Part shown: one piece after another, positions 9,276 through 19,000 of the stretch
Layout of the letters: every line of letters starts with the position of its first letter
Numbering within the stretch: the stretch's first letter is position 1
Source: Xanthomonas sp. 3793
GTDB taxonomy: Bacteria > Pseudomonadota > Gammaproteobacteria > Xanthomonadales > Xanthomonadaceae
Length of the DNA: 64,000 nucleotides
Assembly (NCBI RefSeq): GCF_024806835.1
Contig: NZ_JANTYU010000003.1
Span: forward strand, 664,667 to 728,666
Direction: 5' to 3'
Program-made: the position numbers and the translations under genes
Notes under the pieces: model-generated
Database searches by the model: none
Told to the model about the DNA's origin: nothing
What the model saw: only the letters and a program-made list of their open reading frames with translations

Positions 9276-11522
9276 TTATTTCTCCGCTTGCAGGTAGATC
9301 GTGGCCAGCGGCGGCAGGGTCAGGCGCAGACGCTGCGCATGCCCATGCATGCCCGTCGGCTCGGTCGCAAGGCGACCGCTGTTGCCGAGGTTGCTGCCGC
9401 CGTAGTGGGCACTGTCGGTGTTGAGGATTTCGCGCCAGCTGCCGGCACGCGGCACGCCAACGCGGTAGTCGTGGTGCGGTTGCGGGGTGAGGTTGCTCAC
9501 CGCCAGCAAGGGTGCGCCGCCCTCGGGGTCGTGGCGGATGAACGCCAGTACGCTGTTGCGCGCATCATCGGCCACGCTCCAGTCGAAGCCCTCGGCGCGA
9601 TGCGTGCCGCGGTAGAGCGCCGGCACGCGGCGCAAGGTGGCATTGAGATCGCCAACCAATTGCTGCACGCCGCGATGGGGTGCGCCGTCGAGCAGATGCC
9701 AGTCCAGCGACTGATCGTGATTCCAGTCGGCCCACTGGCCGAACTCGGCCCCCATGAACACCAGCTTGTCTCCCGGATGCGCCCACATCAGCGCCAGGTA
9801 CGCGCGCAGGTTGGCAAAGCGCCGCCAGTCGTCGCCGGGCATCTGCCCAAGCAGGCCGCCGGTGCCATGCACCACCTCGTCGTGCGAGAGCGGCAACACA
9901 AAACGCTCGGAGAACGCATACACCAGGCCGAAGGTGAGCTGGCTGTGGTGCTGCGCACGCTCGGCCGGATCGCGCTGCATGTAGCTCAGCGTGTCGTGCA
10001 TCCAGCCCATGTTCCATTTATGGGTGAAGCCCAGGCCGCCCTCGCTGATCGGCGCGGTCACGCCCGGCCAGGCGGTGGACTCTTCGGCGATGGTCAGCAC
10101 ACCGGGAAAGCGCGTGGCGATCTCGCTATTGAGCTGGCGCAGGAAGGCGACGGCCTCCAGGTTCTCGCGGCCGCCGTGCGCGTTGGGGACCCACTCGCCT
10201 TCGGCGCGGCCGTAGTCGCGATACAGCATCGAGGCCACCGCATCCACGCGCAGGCCGTCGAGGTGGTAATGGTCGATCCACTCCAGCGCGCTGCCCTGCA
10301 GGAACGCCGTCACTTCGGGCCGGCCGTAGTTGTAGATCAGCGTATTCCAGTCTCGGTGCATGCCTTCGCGGGGGTCGGCATGCTCGTACAGCGCGGCACC
10401 GTCGAACTGCGCCAGGCCATGTGCGTCGCTTGGGAAGTGCGCGCTGACCCAGTCCAGGATCACGCCGATGCCGGCGCGGTGGCAGGCATCGACGAATTGC
10501 GCAAAGCCATCCGGGCTGCCATGGCGCGCGGTGGGCGCGTACAGGCCCAGCGGCTGGTAGCCCCACGACCCGCCGAACGGATGTTCGGTGATCGGCAGCA
10601 ACTCGATATGGGTGAAGCCCAGCCGCTGGACGTACGGGATCAGCTCACGGGCCAGGCCGGCCCAGTCCAGCGGCTGGTCGTTCCCGTCGCGACGCCACGA
10701 GGCGGCATGAACTTCGTAGATGGACAGCGGCGCCGACGGCGCCTGCACCGAACGCCGCCTGGCCATCCATTCGGCATCGGTCCACGCAAACGCGGCGCCA
10801 CCGGGCACCACCGAGGCGGTGGCCGGCGGCAGCTCGCTCTGCCGCGCAACCGGGTCGGCCTTGAGCAGCACACGGCCGTCGGCGGCAGTGATGGCGTACT
10901 TGTAGCGGGCGCCGGCTTCCACACGCGGCAGGAACAATTCCCAGGTGCCGCCGATGCGTTGCCGCATCGGATGCCGCCGCACGTCCCAGCCATTGAAATC
11001 ACCGACCACCGCAACGCGCTGCGCATGCGGCGCCCAGACCGCAAAGCGCACGCCCGGCACATCGGCGCAGCGCAGATGCTGCGCGCCCAATGCGCTGCGC
11101 AATGCCTGTCCGTCGCCAGCGGCGATCTGCAGCAGCAACGATTCGTCCAGCGTCGGGGTAAACGCGTACGGGTCTTCGATCTCCTGCACCAGGTCCGGCC
11201 AGACGATGCGCAGCCGGTACGGCCCATCGACTGCCAGCTCGCCTTCGAACACGCCTTCGAACACGCCATCGACCGCGCCGACCTGCATGCGCGCCAGCAA
11301 CTTGCCGCGCGGGTCGATCAGGCCCATCGCCTCGGCACCGGGCGCCAGGACCCGAACGCGGCGGCGGCCATCGGCCTGCAGGTGCGGGCCCAGCACCGCG
11401 AATGCGTCGGTAGGCGCTGCATCGGCCAGCGCCTGCAAGGCAGGCGCGCTGTCAGAGACTTCTTCCGTGATCACACCTTCGCCTTCCGTTCCCTGCCCTT
11501 GCACGCCCAACCGTTCGCTCAT
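9276..11522 (-). CDS. glgB: 1,4-alpha-glucan branching enzyme GlgB
   Basis: GH13 transferase (748 aa) that introduces alpha-1,6 branches into the linear glucan made by GlgA. It has two N-terminal E-set domains: an N1 domain at about 35-130, and a CBM48 domain with [23 protein letters not shown] near 145-170. The barrel shows [12 protein letters not shown] (nucleophile Asp), IAEESTAWP (acid Glu) and LSHDEVVHG. In the N1 domain a four-residue duplication ([10 protein letters not shown]) comes from a 12-bp tandem repeat near 11246-11270. The first Met at 11522 overlaps the glgA stop (ATGA, 11519-11522). Confidence 0.96.
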   Translation of the reverse strand: MSERLGVQGQGTEGEGVITEEVSDSAPALQALADAAPTDAFAVLGPHLQADGRRRVRVLAPGAEAMGLIDPRGKLLARMQVGAVDGVFEGVFEGELAVDGPYRLRIVWPDLVQEIEDPYAFTPTLDESLLLQIAAGDGQALRSALGAQHLRCADVPGVRFAVWAPHAQRVAVVGDFNGWDVRRHPMRQRIGGTWELFLPRVEAGARYKYAITAADGRVLLKADPVARQSELPPATASVVPGGAAFAWTDAEWMARRRSVQAPSAPLSIYEVHAASWRRDGNDQPLDWAGLARELIPYVQRLGFTHIELLPITEHPFGGSWGYQPLGLYAPTARHGSPDGFAQFVDACHRAGIGVILDWVSAHFPSDAHGLAQFDGAALYEHADPREGMHRDWNTLIYNYGRPEVTAFLQGSALEWIDHYHLDGLRVDAVASMLYRDYGRAEGEWVPNAHGGRENLEAVAFLRQLNSEIATRFPGVLTIAEESTAWPGVTAPISEGGLGFTHKWNMGWMHDTLSYMQRDPAERAQHHSQLTFGLVYAFSERFVLPLSHDEVVHGTGGLLGQMPGDDWRRFANLRAYLALMWAHPGDKLVFMGAEFGQWADWNHDQSLDWHLLDGAPHRGVQQLVGDLNATLRRVPALYRGTHRAEGFDWSVADDARNSVLAFIRHDPEGGAPLLAVSNLTPQPHHDYRVGVPRAGSWREILNTDSAHYGGSNLGNSGRLATEPTGMHGHAQRLRLTLPPLATIYLQAEK

Positions 11523-13102
11523 GACACCGCCGCAAGCGCAGGTGCGGTTGCGGCGGTGTGCTCATAAAGGGACAGATATTTCTTGCCGGCCACATCCCAG
11601 CCGCTGGGGCGCAGCATGGCCGCGCGGCGCATGGCAGACAGCAGGCTGGGCAGGCGGAAGGTACGGAACGCGCGTTCCAGGCAGCGGCGCAAGGCCTCCA
11701 CACTGGCATGCTGGAACAGGAAGCCGGTGACGCCGTCGTCCACGGTGTCGATCAGCCCGCCGGTGGCATGCGCGATCGGCAGGCAGCCAAAGCGCTGTGC
11801 ATACATCTGGCTCAGGCCGCATGGCTCGAAGCGCGAGGGCATCAGCAGGAAGTCGGCACCGGCGAACATGCGCCGCGCCAGGCCTTCCTCAAAACCGATG
11901 AAGGCACCGACCTGGCCGGGGTACCGACGGGTCAGCTCGGCCACCTGTTGTTCGATCTCCGGCTCGCCGCCGCCAATCACCGCGATCTGGCCACCGGCCG
12001 CCACGATCTGCGGGGCAACCTCGCAGATCAGGTCCAGGCCCTTCTGATGCACCAGCCGCGATACCACCGCAAACAGCGGGCCGGTGCTCTCGCGCAGCCC
12101 GAAGGCCTTGCGCACCTGCGCGGCGTTGGCCTGACGGCCCTGCCACTGATTCACGCTGAAGTGCGTATCCAGATATTCGTCGGTACGTGGGTCCCAGCTG
12201 GCGTCGATGCCGTTGACGATGCCGGTCAGCGCGCCCTTGGCAGCGCGGCCGGCCAGCAGCCGGTCCAGCCCGCAGCCCTGCGCCGGGCCGGTGATCTGCT
12301 TGGCATAGCTGACGCTGACCGTGTTGACGTGGTCGGCATTGACGATGCCACCGCGCAGGAACGACATCTGCCCGTAGAACTCCAGTTCGGCCACGCGCTC
12401 GGCCGGGATGCCCAGCGCGGACGCCATCGAATACGGCACCAGGCCCTGGTAGGCCAGGTTATGGATGGTGAGCAGGCACGGCGTGGTGCCGCCGGACCAG
12501 CGCACATACGCCGCCGCCAGCGCGCACGGCCAGTCGTTGAGATGCAGCAGGCGCGGCTTCCAGCCCAGGCCGGCATGGCCGGCGGCGATCTGCGCGGCGG
12601 CATGCGACAGGGTGGCGAAGCGGATCGCATTGTCTTCGAACTCCGAACCGCTGGTGCTCACATACGGCGAGCCATCGCGTTCGAACAGTTCTTTGGACAG
12701 CAGGATGTAGATCGGCAGCCCATCCGACTGCACGATGCGGCCGATGTCGCAGGCCGGCAGCGCGGCATGCGCCAGCACACGGCCCACGATCTCCACCTTG
12801 CCGGCGCGCTCGAGCACGGCACGGTAGCCGGGGATCAATACACGCACGTCGTAGCGATGGCGCAGCGCGCGCGGCAGGGCTGCCGCGACATCGCCCAGAC
12901 CGCCCGCCTTGATGAAGTCGGCCATCTCTGAGACCACGAACAAGGCGCCGCGCGTATCGGCCAGCGATACTGGCAGACGCTCATGATGGGGAATGAACCG
13001 CCCGCGCGCGTCGCGCGGCCGCCCGCTCTTCTTCAGCGTGGGGATCAATGCGCTGCGATCTAGGCGTGCAGTGCTGGCGTGAAGCGGCATCGTGGCAACC
13101 AT
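11519..13102 (-). CDS. glgA: Glycogen synthase GlgA with N-terminal extension
   Basis: GT5 glycosyltransferase (527 aa) that elongates alpha-1,4-glucan from ADP-glucose. [16 protein letters not shown] (about 63-78) is the sugar-nucleotide-binding lysine/glycine motif. The C-terminal half has [10 protein letters not shown] and [17 protein letters not shown], the GT-B donor-site signature. Typical bacterial GlgA starts just before the FVVSEMA segment; here about 50 extra residues precede it, including a basic stretch [14 protein letters not shown] later Met at residue 5 would not remove this extension. It is the first gene of the minus-strand operon, and its promoter must lie in the 13103-13584 gap shared with the divergent diguanylate cyclase. 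Confidence 0.95.
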   Translation of the reverse strand: MVATMPLHASTARLDRSALIPTLKKSGRPRDARGRFIPHHERLPVSLADTRGALFVVSEMADFIKAGGLGDVAAALPRALRHRYDVRVLIPGYRAVLERAGKVEIVGRVLAHAALPACDIGRIVQSDGLPIYILLSKELFERDGSPYVSTSGSEFEDNAIRFATLSHAAAQIAAGHAGLGWKPRLLHLNDWPCALAAAYVRWSGGTTPCLLTIHNLAYQGLVPYSMASALGIPAERVAELEFYGQMSFLRGGIVNADHVNTVSVSYAKQITGPAQGCGLDRLLAGRAAKGALTGIVNGIDASWDPRTDEYLDTHFSVNQWQGRQANAAQVRKAFGLRESTGPLFAVVSRLVHQKGLDLICEVAPQIVAAGGQIAVIGGGEPEIEQQVAELTRRYPGQVGAFIGFEEGLARRMFAGADFLLMPSRFEPCGLSQMYAQRFGCLPIAHATGGLIDTVDDGVTGFLFQHASVEALRRCLERAFRTFRLPSLLSAMRRAAMLRPSGWDVAGKKYLSLYEHTAATAPALAAVS

Positions 13103-13584
13103 CTAAACGTCCGTCGTAAAGTGGGTGGAGACGGAAAACGGCGAAGCGAAAACCATCGTCTGCCGATGTGGCCAGACGACCTGCTACGAATGAGGAGCGG
13201 GGGCGACGCGCGTACTCCACGTCGTCCTTGGAGATGAATCTACACCCCGTACAAATAAAATATGCGTGAACATGTGCTGACTTTTCTGCGACAGCCACAT
13301 TCCTTTACGCACAGTTGCGCAGGTCCGCCGGCATAAGCGATGCATTGCAGTGCGATGACATCCCCGCATCGGTGCATGGATGCCTTGATGCACCGAATGC
13401 GGGAGAGCGCGGCAGCGTTCGTCGTCATCTGCGTAACTTGTTCATCCGAGCGTTCGGTGGATGCCACGCAGCGTGATGGCGCCAACGGATGCATGCTGTG
13501 CGTTGCGCCATACGGTGCGGCACGCTCAAGCGACCCGCATGCGCGCCGATAACCAGCGATAGCGTCGACCTTTCGAGACCTGGC
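13103..13584. promoter_or_regulatory. Divergent intergenic region glgA / diguanylate cyclase
   Basis: A 482-bp gap with no convincing gene. It contains a conspicuously AT-rich stretch (about 13244-13265, TACAAATAAAATATG) in an otherwise GC-rich background, a plausible core-promoter zone for glgA on the minus strand. It also holds an inverted repeat with perfect 9-bp arms, 13369-13377 (TCGGTGCAT) and 13388-13396 (ATGCACCGA), which extends outward to about 13 bp with one bulge. The repeat lies about 190 bp upstream of the cyclase start and could be an operator or a stem-loop. No exact -35/-10 pair is assigned. Confidence 0.5.
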
Positions 13585-15213
13585 ATGGCTGACCAGCCTG
13601 AACTTCCAAGCCGCCCGCGTGGCGGGCTGCGCCGTCTGTTGCCCTGGGGCGGCGCGGACACCGCGCGCCCGGTCGCTGCGCTGCCCAGCGTGCGCGGCAG
13701 CGCCCAGGCCGCGCCGGGGCTGGCGGCACATCAGTTGGTTCCCGCCAAGACCAAATCGGGCGCGCACGACCCGGCGGCCGCCACCGCGCTGCTCATCCGC
13801 CTGTTTTCGCATGCTGCGCATCCAGAAGCGCTGCTGCTGGCGTTCGCCGAAGGCATCGCCAGCCTGCACGGCGAGCTCGGCGACATGGGCGTGCGCCTGG
13901 GCGCGGCCTATGCGGCCGGCGACTGGCATGGCTACGGCCGTACGCTGCGCCAGTTGATCGACAAATACATCCGCACCATCGATATCGGCGACTCGCTGGC
14001 CGAAGGCCGCACCGAAGCCGAACAGCTGCGCGACCTGCTGCGGCATGCGCTGGGCAATGCCCTGGCCACTCTGTTGCAACGCAGCCCCGAGCTGGCCGAA
14101 GAAGCCCAGACCCTGGCCTCGGCCCTGCGCCATTGGCGCCCCGGCCATGAGCTGATCACGCTGGAGCAGCGACTGCGCGAGCTGAGCCATCAGATCGGCC
14201 TGCGTGCCGACGATGCCAGCGAACAACAGAACCTGTTGCTCGGCTTGTTCGACCTATTACTGGAGAACGTCGGCGAACTCCTCGACGATCGCAGCTGGCT
14301 GCAGGGCCAGATCTCGGTCGTGCGGCAATTGTTGGCCGGGCCGCTGGACGTGGAATCGATCGAGCAGGCGCGCGGTACCCTGCGCGAGGTGATCTACAAG
14401 CAGGGCCTGCTCAAGCAGGGCATCGCCGATTCCAAGACCGCCATGCGCGAGATGATGGTGTCCTTCGTCGACCGGCTCGACGGCATGGCCACCAGCACTG
14501 GCGAGTACCACGACCGCGTTGCCGGCTATTCGCAGGCGATCGGCGACGCTCGCAGCATTCCCGATCTCAATCGCCTGCTGCAGGACGTGCTGCAGGACAC
14601 CGCCGGGGTGCAGGCGCAGGCGCTGGCTGCGCGCGACGAGTTGCTTGCAGCACGCCGTCAGGTCGAGGACGCCGAACAACGCATCGCCTCGCTCGAACAG
14701 GAACTCAACGCAGTGGCCGGACTGGTGCGCGAAGACCAGCTGACCGGCGCGCTCAACCGGCGCGGCTTCGAAGAACTGTTCCAGCGCGAAGCGGTCCGCA
14801 CCCAACGCAGCGGCCAGCCGTTGTGCGTGGCGATGCTGGACCTGGACGATTTCCGCCGCCTCAACGAAGCCCACGGCCATGCCGGCGGCGACGCCGCGCT
14901 GCGCCATACCGTCGACGTCGCCAAGGCAGTGCTGCGCACGACCGATGCCATCGCCCGTTTCGGCGGCGAGGAATTCGTGTTGCTGCTACCGGACTCGACC
15001 ATTTTCGAGGCCAGCGCGGCGGTCATCCGCTTGCAGCGCGCCCTGGCGCAGCGCTCCCTGCTGCACGAGGACGTGCGGATCTTCATCAGTTTCAGTGCCG
15101 GCGTCGCGCTGCGACGCCCCGACGAAACCCAGGACGAGCTGGTCCGCCGCGCCGATCGCGCCATGTACGACGCCAAGGCTGCGGGGAAGAATCGGGTGAT
15201 CAGCGCCGAGTAG
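13585..15213 (+). CDS. Diguanylate cyclase with long uncharacterised N-terminal domain
   Basis: A 542-residue protein with a C-terminal GGDEF domain (about 385-540) that would make c-di-GMP from two GTP. The active-site loop is GGEEF at 460-464. An RxxD inhibitory I-site (RTTD, 451-454) lies exactly five residues before it, so product feedback is expected. MLDLDDFRRLNEAHGH provides the metal-binding Asp. The first 380 residues are helical and heptad-like with no transmembrane segment, so the enzyme is probably cytoplasmic and senses something through this region. A longer frame begins at 13489, but the Met at 13585 is preferred because upstream codons look non-coding. It is divergent from the glg-tre operon. 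Confidence 0.93.
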   Translation: MADQPELPSRPRGGLRRLLPWGGADTARPVAALPSVRGSAQAAPGLAAHQLVPAKTKSGAHDPAAATALLIRLFSHAAHPEALLLAFAEGIASLHGELGDMGVRLGAAYAAGDWHGYGRTLRQLIDKYIRTIDIGDSLAEGRTEAEQLRDLLRHALGNALATLLQRSPELAEEAQTLASALRHWRPGHELITLEQRLRELSHQIGLRADDASEQQNLLLGLFDLLLENVGELLDDRSWLQGQISVVRQLLAGPLDVESIEQARGTLREVIYKQGLLKQGIADSKTAMREMMVSFVDRLDGMATSTGEYHDRVAGYSQAIGDARSIPDLNRLLQDVLQDTAGVQAQALAARDELLAARRQVEDAEQRIASLEQELNAVAGLVREDQLTGALNRRGFEELFQREAVRTQRSGQPLCVAMLDLDDFRRLNEAHGHAGGDAALRHTVDVAKAVLRTTDAIARFGGEEFVLLLPDSTIFEASAAVIRLQRALAQRSLLHEDVRIFISFSAGVALRRPDETQDELVRRADRAMYDAKAAGKNRVISAE

Positions 15214-15713
15214 CCGCAGACCGCGGGCGATTGTCTTGCGTGGCAGCGCGCGGATGGGTTGAGAGCATTCGGGTCTTCGGCCCTGCAGTGCCACGCGTCG
15301 CCGCAATCGGACAAAACCCTGCCGATGTGAGCCACCGCCGCGATCGGTTCACCGCAAGCCGCCGCCAAGCCAGGCCATGCAGTGCCATGGTTCGCCGCTA
15401 AAGATCAGCCTTGATCGCAGGCGATAGACCGCGCGCGATCGGATCGCTTGATGCAGCCCTCCCTTCAATCGCTGCCGGCTGCACATGCCAGCCAATGGCA
15501 CGTCTTGCTCCACTGGGCGAATGGGTGGCTCACTGTTTCAGGCTTTGCGCACGCCACCGTCGAAGCCAAACTGGCGTGGCCGGAACGGAATCGGGGGATC
15601 GCGATCGCCGCACCTCAAAGCCGACTGCGCCAACCCGGTCTTACGCCCATCATCACCGTAGGGCCAACACACGCACCGCTGGCGCTATCGCCTGCCAGCA
15701 CTGCAGCGAGCCG
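15214..15713. other. Intergenic gap, no gene seen
   Basis: About 500 bp between the diguanylate cyclase stop and the DUF808 gene stop (convergent). I see no ORF with natural amino-acid composition, no clear hairpin terminator with a T-run and no repeat. Both neighbouring transcripts must end here. Confidence 0.4.
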
Positions 15714-16655
<942 letters not shown>

Positions 16656-16907
16656 GCGGAGGTCCTTCGTGGTGGTCGTGCGTGGGTGAATGTGAATTCT
16701 CGCCGATCCCGCGCCCGGATGGGGTGATGGCGCGCCATTGCGCGGTCGTTGCATGCCGTTGCCGGGCGATTGCCGGTGTTGCCTTCCCCTGGACAGACAC
16801 GCGCCAACGCAGCACCGGCAGCGTCCGCAACTGCGGCGGCGGGACCTGGGTTCACCGGCTGACGACCCGGCGCTGGCCACACTCGCTGCTCGCATGACGC
16901 ACCGGAG

Positions 16908-18632
16908 ATGGCCTTGAGTCCGAATGACCCGCACCGCACACCGGCCCCGGCGACGCACGTGGCCGACCATGCCGTGGTGGGCGGCATGAGCCGGCGGACG
17001 CAGATCCTGCGCCTGTTGCTGCGGTACCGCGGGTCGGGTGTGTTTGCCGGCATGAACCTGGATCCGGCCGCCATCAACGAGTACGAGGTGCCTGCCGAAG
17101 GCACGCCGGACCAGTTCGTCTCCGACCTGGAATCGCTTGGCCCCACCTTCGTCAAACTCGGCCAGATGCTGTCCACGCGCCCGGACATCGTGCCGCCGGA
17201 GTTCGCCACCTCGCTGGAGCGCATGCAGGAAAACACCAGCTCGGTCCCGGTGGAGCGCATCCGCCAGATCATCGAGGAAGAACTCGGCGTGTCGGTCAAC
17301 AAGGCCTTCTCGCACTTCGACCCGGTGCCGCTGGGCTGCGCCTCGCTGGCGCAGGTGCACCGCGCCGCATTGCGCGACGGCACGCCAGTGGCGATCAAGG
17401 TGCAAAAGCCCGAGGTCGCCGCGCAAGTGCGCTCGGATCTGGACGTGCTCAAGAGTTTTGCCACCGCCGCCGACCGCCTCACCGGCATCGGCCGCCGCGT
17501 GCGCTTTGCCGACTGGCTGGGCGAATTCGGCAAGACCTTGCGCGCCGAACTCAATTACGAAGACGAGGCCGAAACGCTGGTGCGCTTCGGCAAGCATCTC
17601 AAACCGTTTCCGTTGTTATGGGTGCCGCAACCGATCTGGGACCTGAGCAGCCGCAAGGTGCTGACCATGCAGCTGGCCGAAGGCGTGCGCGTGGACAAGA
17701 TCTCCGGCCTGCGCCGCACCGAGCAGCCGATGGACAACCTGGCGGCGGAGCTGGTCAAGGGCTATCTGGATCAGATGTTCGTGCATGGCGAAATCCATGC
17801 CGACCCGCATCCGGGCAATCTGCGCGTATTGCAGGACGGACGGCTGGCCATCTTCGACCTGGGCATGGTCGCCCATGTGCCACCGCGCCTGCGCGAACGC
17901 CTGCTCAAGCTGTTGTTTGCCGCCGTCGACGGACGTGGCGAAGAAGTCGCCGAAGAGACCATCGCGCTCAGTACGCGGCTGGAGGATTACGACGAAGACC
18001 GTTACCAGCGCGAAACCGGGCAGATGATCGCCCGCTACGCGGCGCACGACACCACCTCCGAAGGCCGCGTGGTGCTGGATCTTGTACGTATCGCCACGGC
18101 CAATGGCCTGCGCACGCCGCCGGAGCTGAGCCTGCTCGGCAAGACCTTGTTGAACCTGGAAGGCGTGTGCCGCGCACTGTCGCCCCATCTGGACACACGT
18201 CGCATCGTTGAGCGCCACCTGCAGCATGTGATGCGGGCGCGACTGAAGAAGTCACTGTCGGCCGCCAACCTGGCCAGCGAAGCGATGGAACTGCAGCATC
18301 TGGTGCGGGAAGGGCCGCGCCGGATGTCGGAGATCCTGTCGCTGGCGGCGGAAAACCGCCTGCAGATGCGCGTCACCGGGCTGGAAGAATCGCATCTGAT
18401 GGAAAGCCTGCAGAAGATCGCCAACCGCGTGGCGGCCGGCATCGTGACTGCGGCACTGATCATGGCCTCGGCACAGATGATGCGCATCGAAACCGGCCTG
18501 AAACTATGGGGCTATCCGGCCATTGCGATGGTGCTTTTCCTGCTCGGCGTCTTCCTCGGCCTGGGCATCGTGCTCAGTGCATTGCTGTTCGACCGCCGCG
18601 TGCGTGCACGCGAAGAACGCGGGCATCGATAG
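16908..18632 (+). CDS. ABC1/UbiB (AarF) family atypical kinase
   Basis: A 574-residue protein of the ABC1/ADCK/UbiB family, atypical kinases or ATPases tied to ubiquinone biosynthesis and membrane lipid handling. The KxGQ signature (FVKLGQMLSTRPDIVPPEF, about 80-98) and the A-rich loop region are present; VAIKVQKP carries the ATP-contacting Lys, and HGEIHADPHPGNL plus IFDLGMV give the catalytic and metal-binding parts. Two C-terminal hydrophobic helices (about 510-535 and 540-565) anchor it to the membrane. It could be the UbiB of this organism, but Xanthomonads have more than one ABC1 protein, so no symbol is given. Confidence 0.9.
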   Translation: MALSPNDPHRTPAPATHVADHAVVGGMSRRTQILRLLLRYRGSGVFAGMNLDPAAINEYEVPAEGTPDQFVSDLESLGPTFVKLGQMLSTRPDIVPPEFATSLERMQENTSSVPVERIRQIIEEELGVSVNKAFSHFDPVPLGCASLAQVHRAALRDGTPVAIKVQKPEVAAQVRSDLDVLKSFATAADRLTGIGRRVRFADWLGEFGKTLRAELNYEDEAETLVRFGKHLKPFPLLWVPQPIWDLSSRKVLTMQLAEGVRVDKISGLRRTEQPMDNLAAELVKGYLDQMFVHGEIHADPHPGNLRVLQDGRLAIFDLGMVAHVPPRLRERLLKLLFAAVDGRGEEVAEETIALSTRLEDYDEDRYQRETGQMIARYAAHDTTSEGRVVLDLVRIATANGLRTPPELSLLGKTLLNLEGVCRALSPHLDTRRIVERHLQHVMRARLKKSLSAANLASEAMELQHLVREGPRRMSEILSLAAENRLQMRVTGLEESHLMESLQKIANRVAAGIVTAALIMASAQMMRIETGLKLWGYPAIAMVLFLLGVFLGLGIVLSALLFDRRVRAREERGHR

Positions 18633-19000
18633 CGCCACACACAGCCCTCACCCCCGCGTAGGAGCGCACCCGGGCGCGACATGGCTTGCCAAGGCAGCCC
18701 CGTCAAGCTGCCAAAGCGAATCGGGCGGTAAGGGGTTATCGCGATGTCGCCTTTATGCGAGAAGCGCGCCAAGTCCGAAATGCAGACACCGCAACTCTGT
18801 AGCGAGCGCCACAGCGACCAGATGTTCGACAGCGCGTCCAATCCGCCACGCTGCGACGACGGCTTAACGCGAACAAACATTTCAGTCAGCTTCAGCGCGG
18901 CATAGTCCGTCATCCGGGTGTCACATTGGGTGTGGCGCACAGGACATGGCGAGCAAGGCGTCCGGTACGCGCTCGCATCATTCCCCCACGGACGCTGCGC
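18633..19000. other. Intergenic region with REP half-site and possible gene remnant
   Basis: A 368-bp gap upstream of opgB. At 18658-18681 it holds one arm (GTAGGAGCGCACCCGGGCGC...) of the REP palindrome found in tandem at 34.3-34.7 kb. On the minus strand, a frame reading down from a Met at 18913 to about 18680 has a balanced amino-acid composition, with normal Trp, Phe, Ile and Tyr content, unlike the Arg/Ala-rich shadow frames around it. It then runs into the UbiB-type gene. It may be a decayed short gene; I do not recognise it. Confidence 0.35.

Noticed and set aside
9273..11567. 764-codon open frame on the plus strand
   Set aside because: Exactly mirrors glgB on the opposite strand; shadow of a strongly GC3-biased gene.
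13240..14226. 328-codon minus-strand frame over the cyclase
   Set aside because: Antisense shadow; no family resemblance.
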